From DASQPR01 sp963836785 (GTDB taxonomy: Bacteria > Actinomycetota > Actinomycetes > Mycobacteriales > Micromonosporaceae), in contig CAWIKW010000003.1 of NCBI GenBank assembly GCA_963836785.1, positions 154,848 to 218,847 of the forward strand: a stretch of 64,000 nucleotides of DNA, written 5' to 3'. Shown in pieces: positions 33,437 through 41,814 of the stretch (position 1 is its first letter; each line of letters opens with the position of its first letter). The translations under genes and the position numbers were made by a program. The notes beneath the pieces are model-generated. The model did not search any database, was not told the DNA's origin, and saw only the letters and a list, made by a program, of their open reading frames with translations.

Positions 33437-34291
33437 GTGTCAACACAGGTGCCTCCGCTGCTGCGCGGCCTGATCGATGACGCGGCGGTCTTCCCGCCCG
33501 GCAGCGCGCCGCTGCCCGAGGCCGTCGCGGCGCATCGTGGGCACCGCACCGCGTGGTACGCCGACATGGTCGGACCGTTGCTGGTCCCCGCGTCGATGCT
33601 CCGTTCGCTGGCCGCGCTGCTCGCGGTGGATGAGCGGATCGCGGTCGGCGTCATCGGCGACACCGGGCTGGCCGGGCTGGCCGAGGCGGTCGCCGCCGTC
33701 GACGAACGCATCGACATCCGCCAGGTCGAGGTCGCCGTCGCAAAGCGACGGGAGGACCCGCAGCCCGGCCTCGATTATCTGCTCGGCCGCCTCGCTGGTT
33801 GGCCTCGATTCATCGGGTACGCCGAAGTGCCGCTCAGCGTCGGCCTCCACGAAGCGCTGGCGACCATCGCGTCGGCGCGCGCGACTGGGGCGCGAATCGC
33901 CGCGAAGTTCCGGACCGGTGGGCTTGCGGCCGAGCTCTTTCCCACGCCGATCGAGCTGGCCGCCGTCATCTGCGCGTGCCGCGATCTCGACGTGCCGTTC
34001 AAACTCACCGCCGGTCTTCACCGCGCGATCCGGCGGGCCGATCCCGAGACCGGATTCGTTCACCACGGCTTCCTCGGCATCCTGGCCGGCGTGCTCGCCG
34101 CCGCGGACGATGCCGAGGTCTCCGAGGTCGCCGAGCTGCTTGCCGCGACCGATCCGCTGCCGGTCGTCGAGGCGGTGCGATGCAGCCTCGACCGGCCGCG
34201 TCCACTGTGGGTCGGCTACGGCAGCTGCAGCATCGATGAGCCCCTGGCCGATCTCGCCCACCTGAGGCTGCTACTCGGAGCCCCCGCGTGA
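33437..34291 (+). CDS. conserved protein of the homogentisate pathway, function unassigned
   Basis: 284 residues with alternating strand-helix sequence that looks like an (alpha/beta) barrel: IDIRQVEVAVAKR, RFIGYAEVPLSV, ARIAAKFRTGG, LDVPFKLTAGLHRAIRRADPETGFVHHGFLGIL. It ends in LWVGYGSCSIDEPLADL. The strings AAKFRTGG and FKLTAGLH supply conserved-looking Lys, Arg and His. Its stop overlaps the fahA GTG by 4 bp and it is divergent from hmgA. The maleylacetoacetate isomerase expected between HmgA and FahA is otherwise absent, so this is a candidate for that step (inference only). Confidence 0.7.
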   Translation: MSTQVPPLLRGLIDDAAVFPPGSAPLPEAVAAHRGHRTAWYADMVGPLLVPASMLRSLAALLAVDERIAVGVIGDTGLAGLAEAVAAVDERIDIRQVEVAVAKRREDPQPGLDYLLGRLAGWPRFIGYAEVPLSVGLHEALATIASARATGARIAAKFRTGGLAAELFPTPIELAAVICACRDLDVPFKLTAGLHRAIRRADPETGFVHHGFLGILAGVLAAADDAEVSEVAELLAATDPLPVVEAVRCSLDRPRPLWVGYGSCSIDEPLADLAHLRLLLGAPA

Positions 34292-35499
34292 CCGCCCGGA
34301 GCTGGGTTCCGGGTGCCGACGGCTCGCCGTACGGTGTGCAGACCCTCCCGTACGGCGTGTTCCTCCGCGGCCGGCAGGTGCCGACCGTCGGCGTACGCGT
34401 GGGGGATTTTGTTCTTGACCTCGCGGCGGCCGAGCGGGTCGACCTCGTCGATGCCAGCGGTGCGTTTTTCGCGTCGACGTTGAACGCGTTCATGGCGCTC
34501 GGTCCGACCGCGTGGGATCGGGTGCGCGGACAACTCGTCGGGTTGCTCACCGACGCGGCCGCCCGACCGGCGGTCGAACCACTTCTGGTGCCGCTCGCCG
34601 AGTGCACGCTGGTGCTGCCGTTCGAGGTCGCGGACTACGTGGATTTCTACTCGTCGGAGGCGCACGCGATCAACGTCGGGCAGATCTTCCGTCCGGGCCA
34701 ACCGTCCCTGCAGCCGAACTGGAAACACCTCCCGGTCGGCTATCACGGACGTGCCGGGACGGTCGTCGTCACCGGCACCGATGTCGTCCGCCCGCGTGGG
34801 CAACGGCGCGAGCCGAGTGAAGACCTGCGGTACGGGCCATCCGTTCGGCTGGACGTCGAGGCGGAGGTCGGATTCGTCGTCGGCGTGCCGTCGGCGCTAG
34901 GCGTTCCGGTGAGCGCGGACGCCTTCAGCGATCACGTGTTCGGCGTCGTGTTGCTCAACGATTGGTCGGCGCGCGATCTGCAGTCGTACGAGACGGTGCC
35001 CCTCGGGCCGTTCCTCGGCAAGTCATTCGCGACGTCCATCTCGGCCTGGGTGACCCCACTGGCGGCGCTCGCGGCCGCGCGGGTCCCGGCACCACAACAA
35101 GATCCGCCGGTCGCGCGCTACCTCCGCGAGACCGAGCGATTCGGCTACGACCTGTCGTTGTCCGTGGTCTGGAACGACACCGTGGTGTCGCGACCACCGT
35201 TCCAGACGATGTACTGGACGCCGGCCCAGCAGCTGGCTCACATGACGTGCAACGGCGCGTCGCTTCGGACCGGCGATCTCTACGGTTCGGGCACCGTGTC
35301 CGGGCCGGATCGCGAGAACACCGGATCGTTCCTGGAACGTACGTGGAACGGTGCCGAGCCGGTGACGCTCGACGACGGATCGAGGCGCGGCTTCCTTCTC
35401 GACGGCGATCGCGTGACCATCAGCGCGACGGCGCCCGGCCCGAACGAGACCGTGGTCGCGCTCGGCGACGTGACCGGCATGATCCGTCCGGCGCGCTAG
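34288..35499 (+). CDS. fahA: fumarylacetoacetase
   Basis: Hydrolyses fumarylacetoacetate to fumarate and acetoacetate, the last step of tyrosine catabolism. Features: N-terminal LPYGVFLRGRQVPTVGVRVGDFVLDL, metal-binding VDFYSSEAHA, HLPVGYHGRAGTVVVTGTDV, the catalytic-domain VEAEVGFVVG and VLLNDWSARDLQSYETVPLGPFLGKSFATSISAWV, and QQLAHMTCNGASLRTGDLYGSGTVSG. 403 residues is usual. Translationally coupled to the preceding gene. Confidence 0.96.
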   Translation: MTARSWVPGADGSPYGVQTLPYGVFLRGRQVPTVGVRVGDFVLDLAAAERVDLVDASGAFFASTLNAFMALGPTAWDRVRGQLVGLLTDAAARPAVEPLLVPLAECTLVLPFEVADYVDFYSSEAHAINVGQIFRPGQPSLQPNWKHLPVGYHGRAGTVVVTGTDVVRPRGQRREPSEDLRYGPSVRLDVEAEVGFVVGVPSALGVPVSADAFSDHVFGVVLLNDWSARDLQSYETVPLGPFLGKSFATSISAWVTPLAALAAARVPAPQQDPPVARYLRETERFGYDLSLSVVWNDTVVSRPPFQTMYWTPAQQLAHMTCNGASLRTGDLYGSGTVSGPDRENTGSFLERTWNGAEPVTLDDGSRRGFLLDGDRVTISATAPGPNETVVALGDVTGMIRPAR

Positions 35500-35790
35500 T
35501 CGCATCCGGTCGGCCGCCCGTCGCCATCAACTCCGTCGCCATCAACGCTGTCGTGCCGGGCCGAATCGCCTCCAGTTCCCAAACCTGACTTCATCGGATA
35601 AATCGCAATTGATTATTGATTAACGGGTGATTCACGGGTCTTTCGCCGATTGCCTATACGCACCCAACCTCCCGATAGATACGGCAGGTAATTACCCGGT
35701 CGATCGTGCGTATTCTGTTCGGGCGTCGTCTCGCTGCGACGGGCGTTTTCTCAGCCGCTTGCAAACATCGAGTCCGTCGCGGAGGAATGC
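35500..35790. other. AT-richer intergenic region before the kinase-like gene
   Basis: No gene is supported. From about 35580 the sequence is clearly less GC-rich, with TTGATTATTGATTA, a 10-bp palindrome GGTAATTACC (35687-35696) and a TATTCT hexamer (35711-35716) that may be the -10 element of the downstream gene. GGAGG lies 5 nt before that gene's ATG. Confidence 0.4.
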
Positions 35791-37719
35791 ATGCCCTGGC
35801 AAGTTCCCGGCTATCGACCGCGAGAAGACCTGGCCGGCGGCACCGGCCGGGTGGTGCTCGCGACCGGTGAATCCACCGGCGAACTTGTTGTCATTAAATA
35901 TCTCAATACCGACTCTTCGCACACATCGGACGATCTGCGCTCGGCGATCAATGATATCGGCGGGCTTCCTGACGACTATTTCGTACGAATTCGTGAATTA
36001 GTCCAGGACTCTGGGCATAACGCCATTGTCATGGATCCGGTAAATGGCACAACGATGCGCGCATTGATCCGTGACGGCGGTGCGTTCGAGCCCGAGTCGG
36101 CACTCATCGTGTTCCGCGACATTCTCACCGGCCTGACGTACGCCCACGCGCTTGACATCGTGCACGGTGACGTTTCGCCGGAGAACGTGATGATCAACGC
36201 CGACGGCCGCCCGGTCATGCTCAACGTCGGCGCGGCGACGTGGGATCCCCGCGAGCCGGCGTTGTCCAGCGGCGTCTATCTCGCGCCGGAGCGATGGAAC
36301 GGTGGGCCGCCGACGGCTGCCGCCGATGTGTACGCGGCCACCGTCGGCTTCGTCGAGTCGCTCATCGGTGAACCGCCGTACTGGGAGGACACCGACCTCG
36401 AACGGCTACGCCGCCGGCACGAGTCCGAGGACATCGATCTGGGCGGCGTCCCGACCGCGTTGCACGACGTTGTCCGCGCCGGAATGGCGAAGAGCGCCGA
36501 CTCGCGCATGGCGGCGGAGGCGCTCCTGGACCTGGTTGAGACGGCCGCTATCGCCGGGTACGGCCGCGATTGGCGGGACCGAGGGCGCGACGGCGTGATC
36601 CAACGTGTCCGGTCCGGATCGCTGCCCTTCGATGGCGCGACGGTGACGGACGTTGGCGGCGACGTACGCGACGCCGAAGACGTCGCAAACGACGATTACT
36701 ACACCGATGTCTCGTCGGCCGGCGACAACAGCAGCACGGCGTCGGCCGAGTCGCCGTCCGGGCCTGCGCCGCGCGACGCGACGGCCGCCGACGCGGTCAT
36801 GGCCGCCGCGGCGGACATCGTGGCGTTTGCGCAGTTACGCGACGCGGCCGAGGCCGATTCGATACTCGCGGCCTCGGCTGACGAGGACCTCACCGAGGAA
36901 GAAGAAAGCGCCGTCGCCGAAATCGAGCGGCTCCTGTTCCTCGACGAGCCGTCATCCGCGGCGGATCAGGCGCCCGCGGCAGGTCAGGCGCCCGTGGCAG
37001 ATGAAGCGTCCTCGAACGAGGCGACCGCCGGCGAGCCGGCCGACGCCGGTGCCGACCACGGGGCCGCCGAGGTGATCGCCGCCAATGCGGGCGAGGAGCA
37101 AGCAGCCGCTGGGCACGCCTCCGCCGGGAATTCCGCGACGACCCAACCGGGTTCAGCACAATCCGGAGCGGGTGCGAACACGGATGGGTCGGATGTCGGG
37201 GAGCCCGATGCAGTTCCGGTCGCGGCCGGTGCCACGACCCGAACCGGTGGCCGCCGTCCCGGGTGGGTCGTGGCCGGTACGGTCGCGGGCGTTCTCGTCG
37301 TGGCCGGGCTGCTGGCCTGGGCTGGGGTCGGCCTCACCGGCTCGGGTACGCGTCCGGCGGCCGCCGCGTCGAGTCGCCCGGTCGGTACGGCAACCTCGCC
37401 AACCCCGGCGCCATCGGTGTCCGTACCGGCATCGGCCGGCGTGCCGCCGATCGGTGGGACACCCACCGGCACGCAGATTCCGCCGGCGCCAGCTTCGTCC
37501 GGCACGGCGCCATCGTCGCAGCCGTCGACCGGCGCGTCCGATACCTCGTCGACACCGCCGACGTTGCCGCTCACCGGGTTCGAGCATCCAATCCGGCTCA
37601 TGGCCGCGATCGCCGCGGCGTTCATCCTGGCCGGGACGCTCCTGCTTTACGCCGGCCGGCGGCGCGACGAGGCGGCCGCCGGCCGCCAGCTCCGCGCACG
37701 GACACCCGCTAGCGGCTGA
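35791..37719 (+). CDS. membrane-spanning protein-kinase-like protein with C-terminal LPXTG sorting signal
   Basis: 642 residues. Residues about 8-250 form a Ser/Thr-kinase-like domain: a glycine loop LAGGTGRVV, the lysine in VVIKYL, and HGDVSPENVMI with the catalytic Asp and Asn. The DFG motif is replaced by NVG (PVMLNVGAATWD), so Mg binding is doubtful and it may be a pseudokinase. An Ala/Asp/Glu-rich linker leads to a transmembrane helix (VVAGTVAGVLVVAGLLAWAGVGL near 490) and a Pro/Ser/Thr stalk. The C-terminus is LPLTGFEHP, a hydrophobic helix and RRR, a sortase signal. Its 3' end overlaps convergent hisC by 11 bp. Confidence 0.8.
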   Translation: MPWQVPGYRPREDLAGGTGRVVLATGESTGELVVIKYLNTDSSHTSDDLRSAINDIGGLPDDYFVRIRELVQDSGHNAIVMDPVNGTTMRALIRDGGAFEPESALIVFRDILTGLTYAHALDIVHGDVSPENVMINADGRPVMLNVGAATWDPREPALSSGVYLAPERWNGGPPTAAADVYAATVGFVESLIGEPPYWEDTDLERLRRRHESEDIDLGGVPTALHDVVRAGMAKSADSRMAAEALLDLVETAAIAGYGRDWRDRGRDGVIQRVRSGSLPFDGATVTDVGGDVRDAEDVANDDYYTDVSSAGDNSSTASAESPSGPAPRDATAADAVMAAAADIVAFAQLRDAAEADSILAASADEDLTEEEESAVAEIERLLFLDEPSSAADQAPAAGQAPVADEASSNEATAGEPADAGADHGAAEVIAANAGEEQAAAGHASAGNSATTQPGSAQSGAGANTDGSDVGEPDAVPVAAGATTRTGGRRPGWVVAGTVAGVLVVAGLLAWAGVGLTGSGTRPAAAASSRPVGTATSPTPAPSVSVPASAGVPPIGGTPTGTQIPPAPASSGTAPSSQPSTGASDTSSTPPTLPLTGFEHPIRLMAAIAAAFILAGTLLLYAGRRRDEAAAGRQLRARTPASG

Positions 37720-38764
37720 CCGCCTTTTGCGCCGCGGCCAGGAACGCGTCGTTCTCGTCGGCGGTGCCGATGGTGACGCGCACGCCGTCGCCCTGGAACG
37801 GTCGCACGATCACGCCCTCGGCTTCGCAGGCGCCCGCGAACGCAGCCGACCCGTCGCCGAGGGGCAGCCAGACGAAGTTCGCCTGACTCTCCGGGACGTC
37901 CGGAACGAGCTGGCGAATGGCGGCCAGCACGCGTTCGCGTTCGGCGATCACCAGCGACGCCCGGCGTTCCATCTCCGGCACCTGGTCGAGCGCGGCCATC
38001 GCCGCCGCCTGCGCGACGCCGGAAGTCGAGAACGGCGTGATCACCTTGCGGACCGTGGTGGCGACCTCAGGGGAGCCGACGATGAATCCGACCCGGAGTC
38101 CGGCCATGCCCCAGGCCTTCGACAGCGTCCGCAGCACCACGACGTTCGGGCGGTCCGCGTACGCCGTCATGGCGTCGGGCACGGTCGGGTCGGTGACGAA
38201 CTCGCGGTAGGCCTCGTCCAATACGACGAGCACGTTGGCCGGAACGGCATCGAGGAACGCGTCGAGTTCGGGCCGGCGCAACGCCGTACCCGTGGGGTTG
38301 TTGGGATTGCAGACCAGGATCATGCGCGTGCGGTCGGTGACCGCCGCGAGCATGGCGTCGAGGTCATGACCGTGCGTCGCGGTGTTCGGCACCGGCACGC
38401 TCGTCGCCGCGGTGGTTGCCGCGATGATCGGGTACGCCTCGAACGAGCGCCAGGAGTACACGATCTCGTCCCCGACGCCACATGTCGCGCGGGCAAGGTG
38501 TTCGGCCATCGCCACCGAGCCACAGCCGGTGCCGACCCGTTCCGCGGCAACGCCGTATCGCTCGGCGATCTTGTCGCGAAGCGCGACGACGCCCATGTCC
38601 GGGTAGCGGTGCGACTGCTGCGCGGCCTGCGTGATCGCCTCGACGACGCCGGGCAGCGGACCGTACGGCACCTCATTGCTCGCCAGCTTGATCGCGCCGG
38701 GCACGGTACGGCCGGCCACGTAGGCCGGAAGCCGGTCCAGGTCCGGTCGGGTCAGCTGGGTCAT
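37709..38764 (-). CDS. histidinol-phosphate/aromatic aminotransferase (HisC/Pat type)
   Basis: A PLP fold-type I aminotransferase of 351 residues. LASNEVPYGPLPGV, the HRYPD motif, GTGCGSVAMAEHLARA, ILVCNPNNPTGTAL, VVLDEAYREFV and the PLP-lysine motif RTLSKAWGMAGLRVGF are present. Such actinobacterial HisC2/Pat enzymes often act on aromatic amino acids. Placement beside hppD, hmgA and fahA suggests tyrosine to 4-hydroxyphenylpyruvate conversion, although a role in histidine synthesis cannot be excluded. Its ATG overlaps the upstream RDD gene stop (ATGA). Confidence 0.9.
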   Translation of the reverse strand: MTQLTRPDLDRLPAYVAGRTVPGAIKLASNEVPYGPLPGVVEAITQAAQQSHRYPDMGVVALRDKIAERYGVAAERVGTGCGSVAMAEHLARATCGVGDEIVYSWRSFEAYPIIAATTAATSVPVPNTATHGHDLDAMLAAVTDRTRMILVCNPNNPTGTALRRPELDAFLDAVPANVLVVLDEAYREFVTDPTVPDAMTAYADRPNVVVLRTLSKAWGMAGLRVGFIVGSPEVATTVRKVITPFSTSGVAQAAAMAALDQVPEMERRASLVIAERERVLAAIRQLVPDVPESQANFVWLPLGDGSAAFAGACEAEGVIVRPFQGDGVRVTIGTADENDAFLAAAQKAVSR

Positions 38765-40134
38765 CGTGGTCCTCCGTGTGGGGTGTCGTTACGTCCATCG
38801 CTGCCGGGCGGTCCGACCGCCGTCGAATGCGCCATCGATCCCGACTCGGGATGGTCGCCGTCGGATCCGGTCCCGGTCTGGACGACCACGGTGAACGCGC
38901 GCCGATCGTGTAGGGCAAGGCGCAGCGGGCGGTTGATCGTCGGAGACAGGCAATTGATGAGCTGCAGTACACCGCCGAAGAGGAAGCCGAGCGGGCCACA
39001 GGTCCACACGAGCATCGGCAGGCCCAGCGGCATCCATCGGCGGATGGCCCGGCGTACGCCGATCGGGGTCGTCGCTTCCAGGCCGACGACGCGGATGCCC
39101 ATCAGCCGCTTGCCCGGTGTCTGCCCGCTCGATGCGATGTTCGGCACCTCGTAGACGAGCCATATGCCGATCACGAGGAACAGGATTGCCACCGACAGCC
39201 AGTTGCCTCGGCTGGTCATGGTCGGCGTGACATTCGGCACCGAGGCGCCCTTGAATGCGGCCTCCATGATCTGCCACGTCTGCTGCCAGTAGCCGGATGT
39301 CTCCTGCCACCACTGGTAGACCAGGTATCCGGTGAGTATCGCGGACAGGAGGGCAACCGCGACGATGTCGATGAGACGCGCGGCGAACCGACGTCCGAGC
39401 GACGCCAGGGCCATGCCGTGCGGTCGGGGCACCACCACGACGTACGGGTAGCCGACACCGGCCGGCCACCCCGGCGGCGGGTTCTCGATCTGACCGTTCG
39501 GTGGCAGTTGTACGCCGGGTGGAAGCCGCGTGCCGGGTGGCCACGCCTGCGGCGGGCGGCTTTGCGGCGGCCAGTTCGGTGGCGGCGATCCGGCCGGCGG
39601 CCACCCGGATGGGTGCCCTGCGCCGGGTTGGCCGCCGCCTGGTTGGCCCGTGTTTGGTTGGCCCTGATGTGGTGGGCCCTGATGTGGTTGGCCGGTATTT
39701 GGTTGGCCTGCACCCGGTTGATCACCGTTCGACTGACCGGCACCGGGCTGCCCAGCGCTCGGGGGCATCCAGTTCGGCGGCGGCCCAGGCTGACCCGAGG
39801 TCGGTGGCGTCGGCCATCCGGCCGGCGGCGTCCAACTCGGCGAATGATCCGCCGGCGGCGACGAGTCGGTCGTCGGCTGGCCCGGCCGATCGGCCACGGC
39901 GCCGGGAGTGGCCGATGGCGTACGCCCGCTCGGTCCGGACGGCGCGCCCGAAGCCGCGTCAACGCGAGGCTTCTCCGGTTCGCGCACCGGCACGGAGGCG
40001 GCGCCGGCGGGCGGCCCGTCCGGCGGGGTCGCGTCGGCGGGCAGGGGATCCCCGATCCAGACCTCGCCGTCCCAGTAACGCTGGGTCGTCGGGTCGGCCG
40101 GATCCTTGTACCAACCGGGCGCGATTTCGCTCAC
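38761..40134 (-). CDS. RDD-family membrane protein with N-terminal DUF2510 domain
   Basis: About 457 residues from a GTG with GGAAGG 6 nt upstream. The N-terminus PGWYKDPADPTTQRYWDGEVWIGDP is a DUF2510 motif. Roughly residues 45-240 are Pro/Gly/Gln-rich and contain pentapeptide repeats. The C-terminal part is an RDD membrane domain (GRRFAARLIDIVAVALLSAILTGYLVY, GQTPGKRLMGIRVVGLEATTPIGVRRAIRRW) with several transmembrane helices. The family has been linked to ion or solute transport, but function is unknown. It is upstream of and coupled to hisC. Confidence 0.85.
   Translation of the reverse strand: MSEIAPGWYKDPADPTTQRYWDGEVWIGDPLPADATPPDGPPAGAASVPVREPEKPRVDAASGAPSGPSGRTPSATPGAVADRPGQPTTDSSPPADHSPSWTPPAGWPTPPTSGQPGPPPNWMPPSAGQPGAGQSNGDQPGAGQPNTGQPHQGPPHQGQPNTGQPGGGQPGAGHPSGWPPAGSPPPNWPPQSRPPQAWPPGTRLPPGVQLPPNGQIENPPPGWPAGVGYPYVVVVPRPHGMALASLGRRFAARLIDIVAVALLSAILTGYLVYQWWQETSGYWQQTWQIMEAAFKGASVPNVTPTMTSRGNWLSVAILFLVIGIWLVYEVPNIASSGQTPGKRLMGIRVVGLEATTPIGVRRAIRRWMPLGLPMLVWTCGPLGFLFGGVLQLINCLSPTINRPLRLALHDRRAFTVVVQTGTGSDGDHPESGSMAHSTAVGPPGSDGRNDTPHGGPR
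39626..39715. repeat. six 15-bp tandem repeats inside the RDD gene
   Basis: Six consecutive units of 15 bp, most beginning GGTTGGCC, followed by a degenerate seventh. On the coding strand they encode five-residue Gln-Pro/Gly units of the proline-rich linker. The units differ mostly at the ends, so copy number may vary between strains. Confidence 0.75.
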
Positions 40135-40347
40135 TCGTTGCCTTCCACCGCCGCTGTGGGTTGCGGCGCGATCAAGCGTACCGGCTGCTGTCTTGCCCGC
40201 CGGTGCCGCGCGGGCGCCGTCGACGCGCGTCGCCATGACACGGTCCTCAACACAGTAGTCCGGCCAGGTCTCGATTCCAGTGTCACGCTTGGCGCGGCGA
40301 CGGCCCAGCGGCGGCCTGGCAGTGGCCTAGCGACGGCCTAGCGCCGG

Positions 40348-40371
40348 CCGCCGCCCAGCGCGGGGCGGCGG
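40348..40371 (-). terminator. GC-rich hairpin downstream of hppD
   Basis: CCGCCGCCC pairs with GGGCGGCGG across a 6-nt loop, about 50 bp beyond the hppD stop on the minus strand. The surrounding 180 bp is a string of GGCCTAGCG-like repeats with no coding sequence. No T tract, so intrinsic termination is uncertain. Confidence 0.35.
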
Positions 40372-40417
40372 GCTGGGTGTCGGGCTGGGTGGCGGGCGGT
40401 CGGCGGCCGGCGGAGCG

Positions 40418-41659
40418 TCAGAGGTTGCCGCGCCGCTCCTGCTCGCGTTCGATCGCCTCGAACAACGCCTTGAAGTTGCCCTTGCCGAAGCCGAGCGAGC
40501 CGTGCCGCTCGATCAATTCGAAGAACACGGTCGGCCGGTCTTGCACCGGCTTTGTGAAGATCTGCAGCAGGTACCCATCCTCGTCGCGGTCCACCAGGAT
40601 CTTGCGCGACTGCAGCTCGTCGATCGGCACGCGTACGGTGCCGATCCGTTCACGCAGTTCGGCATCCTCGTAGTAGCTGTCCGGCGTGTCGAGGAACTCG
40701 ACGCCGGCCGCCCGCATGACGTCGACGCTACGGATGATGTCGTTCGTGGCGATCGCGATGTGTTGCGCGCCCGGACCTTGGTAGAACTGCAGATACTCGT
40801 CGATCTGGGATTTGCGCTGGGAAACGGCCGGCTCGTTGAGCGGGAACTTGACCTTGCGCGTACCGCTGGCCACGACCTTGCTCATCAGCGCCGAGTAGTC
40901 GGTCGCAATATCGTCGCCGACGAACTCAGCCATGTTCGTGAAGCCCATCACGCGCTTGTAGAACTCGACCCACTCGTCCATCTTGCCCAGTTCGACGTTG
41001 CCGACGACGTGGTCCACGGCCTGGAAGAAGCGCTTGGGCTGGATGCCCGCCTCGATGGCGGCGCTGCGATCGATGATCGGACTGCGCGCGACGAAGCCGG
41101 GTCGGAACGGGCCGCTGTAGTTCGAACGGTCGATCAGGCTGTGGCGCGTCTCGCCGTACGTCGCGATGGCGGCGACGCGTACGGTGCCGTGCTCGTCCGT
41201 CTCGTCGTGCGGCTCTTCGATGCCGGTCGCGCCCTGCATGATCGCGTGGGCGTACGCCTTGTCGACATCCGGCACCTCGAGCGCGATGTCGATGATGCCG
41301 TCGCCGTGCTTCGCGTGGTGGATGGCCGCCGGCGCGTCGGCGTGCACCGGACCGGCGAAGACGAAGCGGGCCGATCCGCTAGTCAGCACGTACTCGGCGT
41401 GGTCGCGATAGCCCTGTTCGGGTCCGCGGTAGGCGACCGCGGTCATCCCGAAGCCGCTGGAATAGAAGTGCGCCGCCTGCTTCGCGTTGCCAACGTAGAA
41501 ACGGATGTGGTCGAGTCCCTTGACCGGGAAAGGGTCGGCCGCGATGTCATGTGCGACGGCGCCGATCAGCGCATCGAGGTCAACGGACGCATCGAGCGTG
41601 TCTGCGGAGTCGGCGGTGTCCATGTCGTGGCGGGTCGCGCGGTCCATGGCCTGCGTCAT
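40418..41659 (-). CDS. hppD: 4-hydroxyphenylpyruvate dioxygenase
   Basis: Converts 4-hydroxyphenylpyruvate to homogentisate. It is a two-domain vicinal oxygen chelate protein. The N-terminal domain includes GLDHIRFYVGNAKQAAHFY; the C-terminal domain supplies the Fe ligands in FQAVDHVVGNV (His), GAQHIAIATNDII (His) and VFFELIERHGSLGFGKGNFKALFEAIE (Glu). 413 residues with a leader of about 40 residues. Divergent from the Lrp/AsnC gene, its likely regulator. Confidence 0.96.
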   Translation of the reverse strand: MTQAMDRATRHDMDTADSADTLDASVDLDALIGAVAHDIAADPFPVKGLDHIRFYVGNAKQAAHFYSSGFGMTAVAYRGPEQGYRDHAEYVLTSGSARFVFAGPVHADAPAAIHHAKHGDGIIDIALEVPDVDKAYAHAIMQGATGIEEPHDETDEHGTVRVAAIATYGETRHSLIDRSNYSGPFRPGFVARSPIIDRSAAIEAGIQPKRFFQAVDHVVGNVELGKMDEWVEFYKRVMGFTNMAEFVGDDIATDYSALMSKVVASGTRKVKFPLNEPAVSQRKSQIDEYLQFYQGPGAQHIAIATNDIIRSVDVMRAAGVEFLDTPDSYYEDAELRERIGTVRVPIDELQSRKILVDRDEDGYLLQIFTKPVQDRPTVFFELIERHGSLGFGKGNFKALFEAIEREQERRGNL

Positions 41660-41777
41660 TGCACGGCTCCATTCGTGATGGGTGTGTCTTCAAGCGTCAT
41701 CGCCCGCTCGCGACTGGTCAATTGGACGACTCAGAGGTGGTCAACCTGTGCAATCTGATCGGCCGACACGCTAAGTT

Positions 41778-41796
41778 GCTGGTCATTATGTCCAGC
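41778..41796. promoter_or_regulatory. 19-bp palindrome between hppD and the Lrp/AsnC gene
   Basis: GCTGGTCAT-T-ATGTCCAGC, 8 of 9 symmetric positions, 18 bp before the regulator's ATG. Nearby TGGTCAATTGGAC and GGTGGTCAACC repeat the TGGTCA core. Fits an autoregulatory Lrp/AsnC operator controlling hppD as well. Confidence 0.5.
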
Positions 41797-41814
41797 CTGT
41801 GATAGTCGTCGTGT

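Noticed and set aside
40237..40417. GGCCTAGCG-like repeats as a small gene or att site
   Set aside because: No open frame of note; looks like simple GC-rich repeats forming a terminator-like hairpin after hppD.
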